Source: Methanoflorens sp963701995
GTDB taxonomy: Archaea > Halobacteriota > Bog-38 > Methanoflorentales > Methanoflorentaceae
DNA length: 64,000 bases
Direction: 5' to 3'
Assembly (NCBI GenBank): GCA_963701995.1
Contig: OY969693.1
Span: forward strand, 1,674,001-1,738,000
In this document: positions 27,317-37,027 of the stretch, in pieces
How the letters are laid out: each line of letters opens with the position of its first letter
Numbering within the stretch: position 1 is the stretch's first letter
Position numbers and translations under genes: made by a program
Notes under the pieces: generated by a model
Seen by the model: only the letters and a program-made list of their open reading frames with translations
What the model was told of the DNA's origin: nothing
The model's database searches: none

Positions 27317-28119
27317 AAGCGTTTTGCCCGTTTCACATAACAGGGTTTTTCGCGCTGAAGCCCGACCGGGCAGGGATCTCTTCAGTCGGGTGCGGCATCG
27401 TTATCGCCGATGGCGCAACGACTGAAGCCGCGGTAGGCGAAGGCAGCGTGTATATCAACAGAGAGGCTTCTCCCGCACCTACCACAAGGACGGTCCTCGC
27501 TTCTCTATCCGAGAAGCAAGCTGACGTAAGCACGGAGCTCGCCGGGCCGATCAGCTGCGGCCTCGGCACGAGTGGTGCAGGCGCTTTAAGCACCGCTCTT
27601 TCCCTCAACCAGCTATGGAAGCTCAATTTCAGTTTCAATGCTCTTTGCGAGACGGCGCAGCGCGCAGAAATTGTCAACAAGACCGGAGTCGGCGACGTCA
27701 TCGCTCAGGCTGTTGGAGGTGTCGTCATTAGGCGACAAGATTCGGTCGATCGAATTCCCGCCCCACCGCTCGAAATCTCTTATCTTGTGTTCGGGCCACT
27801 CTCGACGCCTGAAATCTTGGCAGATCGAGGCGCGCTCACTGCAATAGAGACGTTTGGATCGGCCGCGCTCAAGAAGCTAATCCGGAAACCCACATTTGAC
27901 GAATTCATGCATCTGTCTCGACAATTTGCGTACGATACCGAAATGCTGAGTCAGAAAGCGCGAGACGCGGTCGAGGCCGTAGAGGCTACCGGGGGATGCG
28001 TTTCGATGGCGATGCTCGGGGACGCGGTTTACGGCACAGATCCGTCTGATGCGCTCAGTGAATTCGGGACCGTCCGCAAAACTGCAATATACAATTGCGG
28101 AGCCCACCTTGTCCCGTGA
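27313..28119 (+). CDS. Pantoate kinase (archaeal CoA pathway)
   Basis: A 268-aa GHMP-kinase-type protein. 'CPFHITGFFALKP' at the start and 'SCGLGTSGAGALSTALSLN' (the GHMP phosphate loop) match archaeal pantoate kinase, which phosphorylates pantoate before condensation with beta-alanine, the reverse of the bacterial order. Position after coaBC in an overlapping pair supports the call. Confidence 0.87.
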   Translation: MKAFCPFHITGFFALKPDRAGISSVGCGIVIADGATTEAAVGEGSVYINREASPAPTTRTVLASLSEKQADVSTELAGPISCGLGTSGAGALSTALSLNQLWKLNFSFNALCETAQRAEIVNKTGVGDVIAQAVGGVVIRRQDSVDRIPAPPLEISYLVFGPLSTPEILADRGALTAIETFGSAALKKLIRKPTFDEFMHLSRQFAYDTEMLSQKARDAVEAVEATGGCVSMAMLGDAVYGTDPSDALSEFGTVRKTAIYNCGAHLVP

Positions 28120-28325
28120 ACGCTAGAGAAATGGCTTCACAGAAAAAAGCGTGCGCTTTTCGAAAAAGCATGCAACGCATTGGGCGCAAACGTGCGCCAA
28201 ATGCACCAGTTAATCAAAAAGGTAGATGGAAGAACAACATATTAGTCAAGGTGCGCAGCGCAACTTCCCACAATAATGCAGTTAATCCATCAATTCAATT
28301 CAATCCGTAACTCAAACTAGCTTGG

Positions 28326-28580
28326 TTACTCTTCGACTACTTCCGCAAAAGCGAAGTTGCGCTTCACAGCCTTGATTTCAATCTTAACTTCGTCACCGAT
28401 CTTGGTGTGTGGAACGAAAATCACGAAACCGCTAATGCGAGCTATCCCGTCGCCCTGTTTTGCAATATCTTCGATTTTCACGTCGTATTGCTTTCCGACA
28501 TCTACGGGAGCGCTCTTTGGTTTGCTATCGTAGCTCTTGTAGCCGCCGCCGAAATTGTTTCTTGTGTTTGCTCTATACAC
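28326..28580 (-). CDS. TRAM-domain RNA-binding protein
   Basis: 84 aa from the GTG at 28580. AAAGGAGGTGA ends 4 nt before that codon and lies inside the longer frame from 28607, so the Shine-Dalgarno sequence decides for GTG. The C-terminal 60 residues are a TRAM domain ('VKIEDIAKQGDGIARISGF', then 'VPHTKIGDEVKIEIKAVKR'). Stand-alone TRAM proteins are abundant RNA chaperones in methanogens. A strong TATA lies at 28626-28635. Confidence 0.88.
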   Translation of the reverse strand: MYRANTRNNFGGGYKSYDSKPKSAPVDVGKQYDVKIEDIAKQGDGIARISGFVIFVPHTKIGDEVKIEIKAVKRNFAFAEVVEE

Positions 28581-28625
28581 GCCGTCACCTCCTTTTTGCA
28601 TGAACACGTATCTGTATGCCTATGT

Positions 28626-28635
28626 CATATATAGC
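28626..28635 (-). promoter_or_regulatory. TATA box for the TRAM gene
   Basis: GCTATATATG on the minus strand, about 45 nt before the GTG start, giving a predicted leader of about 20 nt that holds the GGAGGTGA ribosome site. Confidence 0.6.
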
Positions 28636-28841
28636 TTCGCGCATTAGAGAGAACAAGCGCCAGCTAAGACCAAACGGGGCTCTCTACGCGACAGCATCGA
28701 TTTATGGCTCGTTCCGTGCGCAAACTTTTCATCTCTTGAACGCCAAACACGAAGACCGGAGTCACGCCAATAGGTTCCTACGGAAAACCTTTGCGTGCTA
28801 AGCAAAGAAGATAAGCATGCCCTCGTGAAATGGTGATGCAA

Positions 28842-29231
28842 ATGAAAACCAAAACCCTTCATCAATCGGTATTGCTTAAGGCAACTCCTCACGACCTCTA
28901 TGAGGCCCTCATGGATTCCGATAAGCACGCAGAGTTTACGCATTCACCGGCGGTCATACGTAGGGAAGTCGGGGGAGAGTTTAGTGCCTTCGACGGCTGG
29001 GCCTCCGGAAAGACCGTCGAACTGATCCCAGATAAAAAAATCGTGCAAAAATGGCGAGGGGCCGACTGGCCCCAGGGTCATTATTCCACGGTGACGTTCG
29101 AGCTGCAAGCGCAAGGTCAGGCAACAAGATTAGATTTCACCCAGGCCGATATCCCTGAAGATCTTTATGCAGATCTCAAAGCTGGGTGGGTCGAATGGTA
29201 TTGGGACAACCTAGCGGCATATTTTGGCTAA
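28842..29231 (+). CDS. SRPBCC / AHSA1-like domain protein
   Basis: About 129 aa from ATG 28842, with GGTGAT 5 nt upstream; an ATG at 28830 is also in frame. 'HQSVLLKATPHDLYEALMD' opens the fold, 'VGGEFSAFDGWASGKTVEL' and 'VQKWRGADWPQGHYSTVTF' are typical of the Aha1 C-terminal-like family, and the end 'GWVEWYWDNLAAYF' forms the closing helix. The hydrophobic cavity binds unknown ligands. Function is not known. Confidence 0.82.
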   Translation: MKTKTLHQSVLLKATPHDLYEALMDSDKHAEFTHSPAVIRREVGGEFSAFDGWASGKTVELIPDKKIVQKWRGADWPQGHYSTVTFELQAQGQATRLDFTQADIPEDLYADLKAGWVEWYWDNLAAYFG

Positions 29232-29720
29232 GCTTCTTGAAACGGGGCAAGCAGTGAGGTGCAGTAGAACTACTACTCCTAATCCAACAAGTTAAAATCG
29301 TACCTCGTTCTTGAGGAAAAGCAGTTGGGAAAAGGCACTGAAAGCCGCGTGTCTCGCACAGAGCGTGACTACCTCATTCTGGAGACATGCGGCGTCGCCC
29401 CCCAACGGCAATTCAAGACAGCAAGCGTAAATGCTAACGCTGGGAGACCGTTTTTGTCGCTGCTAATTTACATGTTCCTCATCCTATTTAGAGAGACCCA
29501 TCGGAGCTTCTCCTCGTGGACGTTTCTGAGACGGGCGCACCGCTTCAGGCAGCAAAATGCTAGCAGAGTGGCGTGGTGAGCATCTGTTCGAAAGAGCTGG
29601 TACCTGGCGTTTGCTCGATGATGCCTGAGTCCGCCGAACGTTGGACGTTTCCCAAAACCTGGCCGATTGTTTACCAGACGGCACCATCTTTTTTACCTCG
29701 GGCCCCCCACCTCACTATCT
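29232..29720. other. Gap with possible coding relic
   Basis: No intact gene. At 29490-29700 (plus) short pieces in different frames look protein-like, for example 'LLLVDVSETGAPLQAAK' and 'LAEWRGEHLFERAGTWRLL', as if one gene had decayed by frameshifts. I do not recognise the family. Confidence 0.25.
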
Positions 29721-30542
29721 ATGATATGCGAAATGGGCGATCTGCGGCTTTATTACGAGACGCGTGGCGAGGGCAACCCCGTGCTCGCGATCCACGGGTT
29801 TGGCATCGATCACCACGTGATGACCGGCTGCATGGAACCGATCTTCACAAATCGCGCGGGATGGAAACGGATCTACGTAGACCTGCCAGGCATGGGTCGC
29901 ACGCGCGCCCCTCGCTGGTTGAACGATGCAGATCAGATGCTGGATGTTATTATAGAGTTTTGTGAAAACATTATGCCCGACGACCAGTTCCTGGTGGCTG
30001 GCGAATCGTATGGAGGGTATCTGGCCCGCGGCCTGGTCCGTTCTATACCCGAACGCCTCAGAGGAGTCCTTCTCATCTGTCCTGTTGTCATAGCCGATCG
30101 AAACCGGCGCGAGCTTCCCTCCCGACGGGTATTCGTCAAGGATGAATCGCTCTTAGCGAGCATCGCACCGAGCGACCAGAAGCAATTGTTTGAGCGGGTG
30201 CTTGTGGTGCAGGACAAACCGCGATGGGATCGCTTCACGCAGGATATTGTTCCAGGGATGAACGCAAAAGATGAGGCGTTTCTCAAGCGGTTTGAAAACA
30301 GTGGGTATAGCTTTTCCTTTGAGGTAGACCAGCTTCCGCATCCCTTCGACCGGCCTTCGCTCATCCTTGTGGGCCGCCAAGACGCGTCGGTGGGGTATCG
30401 CGACGCACTGAAAATCGCAGCGAATTACTCCCGTGGGACTGTTGGGATATTAGATAAGGCCGGACACGGCCTGGAAGTCGAGCAAGAGATCGTGTTTAAC
30501 TGCTTAGTTAACGAGTGGCTCGGTCGCGTTGAAGAATTGTAG
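29721..30542 (+). CDS. Alpha/beta-fold hydrolase
   Basis: 273 aa from ATG 29721; the frame is open further upstream to a TTG at 29667, but the fold starts at 'GDLRLYYETRGEG'. The oxyanion motif is 'AIHGFGIDHH', the nucleophile elbow 'VAGESYGGYLARG' (Ser), the acid is probably in 'VGRQDASVGYRD' and the His in 'KAGHGLEVEQE'. Likely an esterase, lipase or thioesterase-type enzyme; substrate unknown. Confidence 0.82.
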   Translation: MICEMGDLRLYYETRGEGNPVLAIHGFGIDHHVMTGCMEPIFTNRAGWKRIYVDLPGMGRTRAPRWLNDADQMLDVIIEFCENIMPDDQFLVAGESYGGYLARGLVRSIPERLRGVLLICPVVIADRNRRELPSRRVFVKDESLLASIAPSDQKQLFERVLVVQDKPRWDRFTQDIVPGMNAKDEAFLKRFENSGYSFSFEVDQLPHPFDRPSLILVGRQDASVGYRDALKIAANYSRGTVGILDKAGHGLEVEQEIVFNCLVNEWLGRVEEL

Positions 30543-30568
30543 CATTCGTGAAACTCCGCTGACACTGC

Positions 30569-30718
30569 TCACTTTTTGCGGTTCTTCTTTGCGTCGCTCT
30601 GAAGTTCTTCGATCACATGAAGGAGCGGATTGAAGTAGTCGTACAGTCCCCGGATAAGACTGGTTAACAACGAATCTGAAGCTTGGTCATTCGACAGGGA
30701 ATTTCGCCTCTTTGACAC
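30569..30718 (-). CDS. Possible 49-aa small protein
   Basis: From GTG 30718. The product starts 'MSKRRNSLSNDQASDSLL' and continues with an amphipathic stretch 'RGLYDYFNPLLHVIEELQSD' and a Lys/Arg-rich tail 'AKKNRKK'. The composition looks protein-like and there is no larger frame. No strong Shine-Dalgarno sequence is seen. Family unknown. Confidence 0.32.
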   Translation of the reverse strand: MSKRRNSLSNDQASDSLLTSLIRGLYDYFNPLLHVIEELQSDAKKNRKK

Positions 30719-30847
30719 GATGTATCACATTTCTTTTGACGTGCACTACGCAATTGCTGTGAACTCACAAAGCTTTTTCTCAGCGCTCACATGTCGTCAC
30801 ACGATTTCTAGGCGACCACTGTGAATTTAGATTAGCTTCGGAGGTAC

Positions 30848-31098
30848 TCAGCGCATCGCTTCACCTTCTCCTAGTAGTTTCATTCCCTCTTTTTCCCTGA
30901 TCAGAAGAATTCATGGATTACGACGAGCCCTCTTGCCTCGATCAGCGCTGTAGCGCTCCGTGGGATGGTGTTAAAGAGTGGGATGTCACCTGCCTATAAG
31001 TCTACAGGCCACAGAACGGGCGCAATTATCGCTCCAATTAGCGCGGTATTATATCCTGTGTCATACCGGCTTTTTTCCTCTATTCGTGTTCCCGCCAT
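30848..31098 (-). pseudogene. Decayed small gene with in-frame TAG and a frameshift
   Basis: From ATG 31098 the frame reads 'MAGTRIEEKSRYDTGYNT' and 'ALIGAIIAPVLWPVDL', then TAG at 30994-30996, then 'AGDIPLFNTIPRSATALI' and 'EARGLVVIHEFF'. After a stop at 30901 the next frame continues 'LIREKEGMKLLGEGEAMR'. The coding feel persists through both lesions, so this looks like one small gene broken twice. Not recognised. Confidence 0.4.
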
Positions 31099-31167
31099 AG
31101 GGCGGTACTACTTATGGCGTCGCTGTGGCTTACCTCGATAACAGCACAGGTTCTTTGCGCGAACTCG

Positions 31168-32361
31168 TCACGCGTCGGACGCATGCAGCTTGTATATGTT
31201 GCCGTCAAGAGCACAGATGAAGAGTTCGTTGTGCGAATCTATGCCAAAGGAAGAAATGTTGAGACCGGTGAATGCGAGCTCAGTGTTTATAGGGGCGCCC
31301 GTGCCGTTGTACCACAGAGCCCAGATCCGACCTGACCCATAATCTCCGTAGATGTAGGCGCCCTCGAGATCGGGGTACGCCGCTCCTCTGTACACGAAAC
31401 CCCCGATAACAGCATATCCCACGCTATGGTTGTACTCCCAGACTGGCAGTTCGAGACCAGTCTGATTGCACCCTGACAGAGGAGAATAGCAGAGGCGCCC
31501 TTCCATAGTGTTCCAGCCGTAGTTTCTTCCGTTCTGAACGACGTCGATCTCTTCTATCCTGTCTTGACCCACATCTCCAGCCCACAGGCGACCAGTCACG
31601 GGGTCGAAACTGAACCGCCACGGATTGCGCAAGCCGTACGCGTAAATCTCGGCGCGGTACCCTTTCGTGTTTCCAACAAAGGGATTGTCACGGGGAATGC
31701 TGTAGTTTAAGCCCGGCGATCCAGAATTGACATCGATGCGCAAAATCTTGCCAAGCAATGTTGAGAGGTTTTGCCCGTTGCCCAGAGGATCGCCCTCTCC
31801 GCCCCCATCGCCGAGCCCGATGTATAGGTAGCCGTCGCGCCCGAAGGCTATCTGTCCACCCTTGTGGTTCGGGTAGGGCTGCGGAACCTGCAGGACAATT
31901 TTTTCGCTGTTTGCTTCCGCGCGGCTTCCGTTAAATGGCGAAACGGAAAAGCGCGAGATGACGGAGCGCAGTGAGTTGTCAGCCGTGTAATATACGTAGA
32001 AGTAACCGTTCTCGCTGAAATGCGGGTCAAACGCCAAGCCCAATAACCCTAACTCGCCGCCGGCAAGCACTTTGTCACTAAGATTCAAAAACACGCTGGC
32101 CGTTGTTGCGTTCCGACTGTTCTCAAAAACCTTGATCACGCCGCCCTGTTCGACCACGAAAAGCCTATTGCTGCCGTCTCCCGCACTATAGATGCCGACC
32201 GGGTTACTGAAATGGAGATAAGGAAAGGCAGCTTCAACCCCATACGGGCGCTTTACCTGCTCATTCGGCGCGTTCAAAGCACTCTGCAAGGCTGAAACCC
32301 CGATGATTAAGGCAATCACGGAAATAACCGCGATAATTAGTGCGGCATCTCTTACCTTCAT
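31168..32361 (-). CDS. PQQ-dependent sugar dehydrogenase-like beta-propeller, membrane-anchored
   Basis: A 397-aa protein. Residues 5-27 form an N-terminal membrane anchor or signal peptide. The rest is a six-bladed propeller of the soluble glucose/sorbosone dehydrogenase family: 'NPVGIYSAGDGSNRLFVVEQ', 'LLGLAFDPHFSENGYFYVYY', 'HKGGQIAFGRDGYLYIGLGD', 'GDPLGNGQNL', 'AYGLRNPWRFSFDP' and 'GDVGQDRIEEIDVV'. These enzymes oxidise sugars outside the cell using PQQ, though many archaeal relatives are untested. Multiple Asn-X-Ser/Thr sites fit an exported protein. Confidence 0.85.
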   Translation of the reverse strand: MKVRDAALIIAVISVIALIIGVSALQSALNAPNEQVKRPYGVEAAFPYLHFSNPVGIYSAGDGSNRLFVVEQGGVIKVFENSRNATTASVFLNLSDKVLAGGELGLLGLAFDPHFSENGYFYVYYTADNSLRSVISRFSVSPFNGSRAEANSEKIVLQVPQPYPNHKGGQIAFGRDGYLYIGLGDGGGEGDPLGNGQNLSTLLGKILRIDVNSGSPGLNYSIPRDNPFVGNTKGYRAEIYAYGLRNPWRFSFDPVTGRLWAGDVGQDRIEEIDVVQNGRNYGWNTMEGRLCYSPLSGCNQTGLELPVWEYNHSVGYAVIGGFVYRGAAYPDLEGAYIYGDYGSGRIWALWYNGTGAPINTELAFTGLNISSFGIDSHNELFICALDGNIYKLHASDA

Positions 32362-32578
32362 GCAAACCGCTGAATAGCGTTATTCCAATTTATGTCTATT
32401 CCGCTAAATCGCGTCACCGCCAGAAACATAAGTCGTGAGTAGCCGTCCAACCGAAAGGCGCACACTTCACCCGTGAAATTTGTCCGTCTCGCGGATCAGT
32501 AGTTTTGAACAAGTGACCGCAACCGATCGATTTCATTTGAAGGTGGCGCGAGGGTGAATCATAAGCGCTCTTGCTCCA

Positions 32579-32938
32579 TCACCCGACTACGATCGTTCCT
32601 TTCATATATGGATGCAGGCTGCAATGGTACGGAAATGAGCCTGAGCTGTTAAACTGAAACGTATAATTGTCGCCAGTGTTGAGGACTGGCGATGAAAATG
32701 CCGGTGAATCCGAAACAATCGTGTGTTGGACCGAATCATCATTTTTCCACGTCACGTTCGCCCCTTTTTGAATCGTGAGCATCGACGGGCTGAAGGCTAA
32801 ATTCTGGACAGCGACTGAATTTTGGCTCGCGGTGCTGGTGACCGGACCCGGACTCGGCTTTGAAGATGATGTGCACCCTGCAATCATAACTGTTGCACCC
32901 GCTATCACAACGAGCACTAAAATGAGGTGTTTTTTCAT
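32579..32938 (-). CDS. Cupredoxin (plastocyanin-like) lipoprotein
   Basis: A 119-aa exported copper protein. A signal peptide ends in the lipobox 'VMIAGC', followed by a Ser/Pro/Thr linker. The cupredoxin domain has 'FSPSMLTIQKGANVTWKNDD', the first copper His in 'VQHTIVSD', and 'YHCSLHPYMKG' with the Cys, His and Met ligands. It probably carries electrons at the outer face of the membrane. Paralogues are at 33386-33823 and 53471-53905. Confidence 0.9.
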   Translation of the reverse strand: MKKHLILVLVVIAGATVMIAGCTSSSKPSPGPVTSTASQNSVAVQNLAFSPSMLTIQKGANVTWKNDDSVQHTIVSDSPAFSSPVLNTGDNYTFQFNSSGSFPYHCSLHPYMKGTIVVG

Positions 32939-33385
32939 TTTCTTTTTCTCCCGCAGACGGTCTGCGTGCCGACTTTTAAAGCTTGTTGTGCATTGTTCGT
33001 TTAATGAAGTTTACCCGCTGAATCGTCGCTCAGTACAGCCGGCGTTAATTTCAGTTTAGGAGGTAGCTCGCTTAGAACGAGGGTTGCCACAAGTGCAGCC
33101 GAAACTGCCGCGTCTTTATCACCGATAACACGCTCTCCCACTCAGCTCTTTTAACGGCGCGTGTTGATCAAATGGCTACGAATTCAGGCGTGCGAGCCCG
33201 ATCTCTCGGAAAACTCGGTGGGAAGCCATGGCCGCCATCGCACCCTCCTAAGCGATCAGGCCCATTTGCAGTACGATCTCGTTCAGCTCCGCGAGTGCAG
33301 CGTTTCACGCAAAAAGTGGCAAAAGATTATTTTCATGCAACGCTCTAGGTTCTTGACTTCTAACGAGTGTAGGAAGGGATTAAAC

Positions 33386-33823
33386 GTGAAAAGATACTTG
33401 TTTCTAATGACAGTCGCGCTTGTGGTTGCACCGTTGCTGGTTGCCGGGTGCACCTCAACTTCGAATCCGAGTCCTAGCCCAAGTCCGGCAACCATGAACG
33501 TAACTACGACCTCGGCTACATCGAGCGCCAGTCCCACTGCTAGAACCTCGACTACGAGTCCCAGCGCAAGCCCTGGCGCGCAGACAGTCACCATACCCGG
33601 CTTTTCTTTCCAGCCGTCGGCACTGACGATCCAAAGGGGGGCGAGCGTCACTTGGCGAAACGACGCCAGCGTAGCTCATCAAATAGTCTCGAACACGGGC
33701 GCGTTTAGTTCATCGGTTCTGAATCCGGGCGACAGCTATACGCATCAATTCAGCCAGCCTGGAACATACCCGTATCACTGCGGGATCCATCCCTTCATGA
33801 CAGGAACGATCACCGTGCAATAA
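33386..33823 (+). CDS. Cupredoxin (plastocyanin-like) lipoprotein, second copy
   Basis: 145 aa from GTG 33386, with GGAAGGGA about 8 nt before; the frame is open further upstream but the lipoprotein signal begins here ('MKRYLFLMTVALVV', lipobox 'LVAGC'). A long Ser/Pro/Thr linker is followed by the domain with 'LTIQRGASVTWRNDASVAHQ' and the ligand run 'YPYHCGIHPFMTG'. Divergent from the copy at 32579-32938, but with a longer linker, so it is an older duplicate or separate gain. Confidence 0.9.
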   Translation: MKRYLFLMTVALVVAPLLVAGCTSTSNPSPSPSPATMNVTTTSATSSASPTARTSTTSPSASPGAQTVTIPGFSFQPSALTIQRGASVTWRNDASVAHQIVSNTGAFSSSVLNPGDSYTHQFSQPGTYPYHCGIHPFMTGTITVQ

Positions 33824-34247
33824 TTCGAAAGATAGCTCGAACAACGTTTAAGCTGACCTAGCTGCACCATCAGCTGCGATGACTGCGCACTCAAAACAGA
33901 GCGCGGAAGTGCTCGTGGAAGCGGGGCGCTGACAGAAGCAAAGCAGTATAGATTGCCGGGCACTCGTCAAGCACGCGTCAGTCCAATTTGCACGCTGTTA
34001 GCTCAAAGATGGCGCTTGGCTTCGGATACACTGGCACGATGCTGGGTTGGACTCCGCGTTGCGACAACTGGACAATTTGCGTGTGGTGATGTGATAACAA
34101 CTCACCCCTGTTACGGGTTGAGTGCGCACCGTGTCGCAACGAGTCGCGCGCCGATCTTGGACGCATCGAAGTAATGGGCTTAGCGAAGCAAGAAAAAAAA
34201 TATTCTGCATAATTAGCAGGCCTTTAGTAAACTGCCTAGTAGGGACC
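33824..34247. other. Gap without a recognised gene
   Basis: About 420 bp with only short overlapping frames. TTTAGTAA at 34223-34230 is a plausible TATA box for the glycosylase start at 34248. No repeat or RNA gene was recognised. Confidence 0.3.
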
Positions 34248-35198
34248 ATGAACAAGCCCCGTAGTTACCGCGCGTCCGACCAGTTTGAAATCGTCATGCC
34301 TGAGCCGTTTGATCTCTCGCTCACCGTCGCTAAACCGGCTGGCTGGCATTGGTCAACTCCGAGAGAAGTTTTTAGAAACGGCACGCTGTGGAGCGGTACC
34401 TATCTAAATAGCAAGCCGGTCGGATTGAAACTGTCCGCAGTCAACGAGAATGTGACCGTACGCGTTTACGTCAAATCGCATCTGACAAACAATGAAGAAA
34501 CCACGCTGCAGACGCGCATCAAACTCGGGCTAGGCGAGGACGAAGACCTCAACGCTTTTTATGGATTCGCCCGCAACGACGAGGTGCTATCCATCGCAGT
34601 GCAAGACCTCTACGGCATGCGCGTTGGGCGGCTAGATGACTTGTTCGGTCGGGTGATTCTTGCTACAACGCTCCAGATGGCACCGCTTAAACGAAGCCAA
34701 GACATGATGGCAAGACTACTCGAGCGATATGGAACCAAGATTGCCTTCGATGGTCGCGAGGTCGTTCTGTGGCCAAAACCTTCCGATATCGCTAAGCGGG
34801 ACCCCATCGAGCTGAGGCGAGAAACGAAGCTCGGCTACCGAGCGGAGCGGCTCGTCAAGGCGGCGCACTATCTAATTGAACATCCGATGTCTCTAAACGA
34901 GCTGCACCGCCAGCCCGAGGCAGAGGCTGCAAAAAATGTGATGGAAATCCCAGGCATTGGGACGTACTCGGCCGGCCTGATCATTGGCCAGAGCTCTGTC
35001 CCGCTAGACGTGTGGAGCGTGGTCATCATGAGTGAGCTTTTGCTCGGACGTGAGCCGAAACGCCCCAGACAGGAAATCAACGCGGTGACGCAAGCGGTGA
35101 ACGACCGCTGGGGCAAGTGGGCGTGGATGGCTTTTGTGTATGTGGTGAACGATCTGCCGAAGCTTGCGGCGATTTACAATCTGTCAAGATTAACCTGA
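34248..35198 (+). CDS. HhH-GPD DNA glycosylase (3-methyladenine / AlkA-like)
   Basis: 316 aa from ATG 34248; a longer upstream frame is not conserved. An N-terminal domain ('DLSLTVAKPAGWHW') is followed by the helix-hairpin-helix 'VMEIPGIGTYSAGLIIG' and the catalytic Asp in 'VPLDVWSVVI'. This is the layout of glycosylases that remove alkylated or oxidised bases in base-excision repair. The exact lesion is unknown. Confidence 0.85.
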   Translation: MNKPRSYRASDQFEIVMPEPFDLSLTVAKPAGWHWSTPREVFRNGTLWSGTYLNSKPVGLKLSAVNENVTVRVYVKSHLTNNEETTLQTRIKLGLGEDEDLNAFYGFARNDEVLSIAVQDLYGMRVGRLDDLFGRVILATTLQMAPLKRSQDMMARLLERYGTKIAFDGREVVLWPKPSDIAKRDPIELRRETKLGYRAERLVKAAHYLIEHPMSLNELHRQPEAEAAKNVMEIPGIGTYSAGLIIGQSSVPLDVWSVVIMSELLLGREPKRPRQEINAVTQAVNDRWGKWAWMAFVYVVNDLPKLAAIYNLSRLT

Positions 35199-35519
35199 AC
35201 CTGGACAAACGACCAAAGATATAGATGACGCAGCAAAAAAGGTGGCAGCCTTGCACATATCAGTGCGCATTTGGGCGCAATAAGGTGAAGGGCAACTTGC
35301 CTTAAACGCCGCTAATTCAATCGAGCCATCGTCGCGCGCGCAGGGAATTCTGCACGGCAAAAAAGGGTATCAGCTTAGCCAGTGCGAGTCAAAACGCAGC
35401 TTCCGCACTGAGGTCAGAGGATACAACGCACTTCGCCGTCGCAATAATCGAACTAAACCCGCCTTTTTTTGCGATTAGCTCTAAATACACGCGCCCCATA
35501 CTTAGATCAAGGGATACTC
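35199..35519. other. Gap before the Lrp-like gene
   Basis: No gene. An inverted repeat CAGTGCG/CGCACTG is present near 35380-35411, and CTAAATACA at 35482-35490 is a plausible TATA box about 30 nt before the start at 35520. The tract CCTTTTTTTGCG just upstream could stop transcription from the glycosylase gene. Confidence 0.3.
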
Positions 35520-35759
35520 ATGGTGGTCGGCGTCACCTTAGTAAACGTTGTTCCTGGCCAGGAGCGAAGCGTTTTTTACAAACTCGGCGAGATCCCTGGG
35601 ATTAGAGAACTGCATCACGTGTTCGGAGAGTACGATTTTTTGGTGATCATCGAAGTCGATGGGCTGCCCCTCCTCAGCAAGACGGTAGACGTGATTCGGG
35701 ATGTGGAGGGGGTCATGACCACCCACACCATCGTTGGCGCTGAACTCTCGGATACGTAA
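35520..35759 (+). CDS. Stand-alone Lrp/AsnC ligand-binding (RAM) domain protein
   Basis: 79 aa from ATG 35520. The whole protein is one RAM domain: 'VVGVTLVNVVPGQERSVFY', 'GEYDFLVIIEVDG' and 'DVEGVMTTHTIVGAEL'. No DNA-binding HTH is present, so it resembles the small SraA-type proteins that bind amino acids or partner with full Lrp regulators. Function is uncertain. Confidence 0.8.
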   Translation: MVVGVTLVNVVPGQERSVFYKLGEIPGIRELHHVFGEYDFLVIIEVDGLPLLSKTVDVIRDVEGVMTTHTIVGAELSDT

Positions 35760-35973
35760 CGACAGTGCGTGTACTGATCGCGTGCCAGCCGAACGACTGG
35801 CACAAATGCTTTCAAAATTTGGAGAAGCTAGCGCACACTTGGATTCAATCTCTAAAGGCTTCAGTGATAGGATTGGAAAGTGGCCAGACGCGTGCCGCGC
35901 AGCTTCGCCCGACGCACCTTCGAAGAAAGCAGGAACCTAGCAGAGGCGGCGCTGCACGACCCTTGTGCGCCTG

Positions 35974-36729
35974 CTATTTCGTCCCGTAGAGAATGCCAAT
36001 CGCACGCAGCATAAAGGGAAGCCTTAGCGCCTTCGGAACAATGCCTGAATGAGTGGTATCGAGAAGCTCGACGCTTTCGATACCCTAACCCCTAATTACT
36101 TCGAGCAAATCCTCGACGTCGCCGTACAGTCGCTTCACTAAGAAAAGATCTTGAAAGGCGAACGCGCCACCCTTCCTAACGACCCGCAATGCCTCCTCGA
36201 TCACGTTTCGCTTGTCCTGTGTATCGCTCACTTCGTGAAAGACCAGATTGCTTACCGCAGCATCGAAGGAGGCGGCCTCGAAAGGCAAGGCCGAAGCGCT
36301 TGCTTTTTGGAAGTTCACGCGGTCCGCCACCCCCTCAATCTTTGCGTTGAGTTCACAAACGGCTCGTGAATACTCCCACCTTCCACCCCAATAATCAATT
36401 CCCGTCACGCGCGCGGTGGGAAAGCGTTTGGCCATGCCAATTGTGAGGGCGGCATTTCCACACCCAATATCGAGGGCGCGTCCTTCTCCGTCCCATTGTA
36501 CGTGACGCAGCACAAGTTCGCGAATTTGCGCCTGCAGGTCTCCACCTCGTGGGGAGAACCGATATCGCGCGCAAGTGAAGTACCCAAATGCCACGAGGGA
36601 CGCGATTGCACCAACGATAACAAGAGGAAATACAAATGAGAGGCCCATCAGGAGAATCGCGAGCGCGCCCAAAGTGTAGAGTATTCTCGCCGAGACCCAA
36701 TTGCCGTAGTCTGGTTGGTCCGTTTTCAA
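35974..36729 (-). pseudogene. SAM-dependent methyltransferase with premature TAG
   Basis: The frame runs 251 codons with an in-frame TAG at 36085-36087 (codon 215). Two N-terminal membrane segments are followed by a Rossmann methyltransferase with 'ALDIGCGNAALTIGMAKRF' and 'FDAAVSNLVFHEV'. After the TAG the same frame continues 'GIESVELLDTTHSG' and 'LRLPFMLRAIGILYGTK', the usual C-terminus, so the stop probably replaced a Trp (TGG to TAG). The product may be truncated, read through, or lost. Confidence 0.75.
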
Positions 36730-37027
36730 TTTACCCGCCTTTAATCCTGTCGTTTCTGGTTCACTTAAGGCTTGCTATGATCGCTCGTCGTCTCTCCGGC
36801 TACTTAGCGATGCCATATCATGGGCTCCACCAGCACTGTAGGTTCGACAACCTGCGCGCGCACCGCAGATCCGGTTTGAGCAGCAAATTGGAGGTCAGCG
36901 CAGCGAGGATGCTGCGTGCGAATCGCTTGCACAGGCAAAACAAAACAAGTCATGCTTTTTATGCCGACAAGGGATATGTTCTTGGCATTACGCCCCCCAA
37001 GGGACAAAACTTTGCATGAATGGAAAA

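Noticed and set aside
29325..29579. 84-codon plus-strand frame
   Set aside because: Composition is Arg/Ser-rich without conserved pattern, and parts overlap other decayed frames.
35765..35989. 74-codon frame after the Lrp-like gene
   Set aside because: Low-complexity and partly antisense to the methyltransferase C-terminus.
30994..36087. General reassignment of TAG to a sense codon
   Set aside because: Several well-conserved genes (ileS, rpoP, the GTPase) end properly at TAG, so TAG is a normal stop here; only local read-through remains possible.
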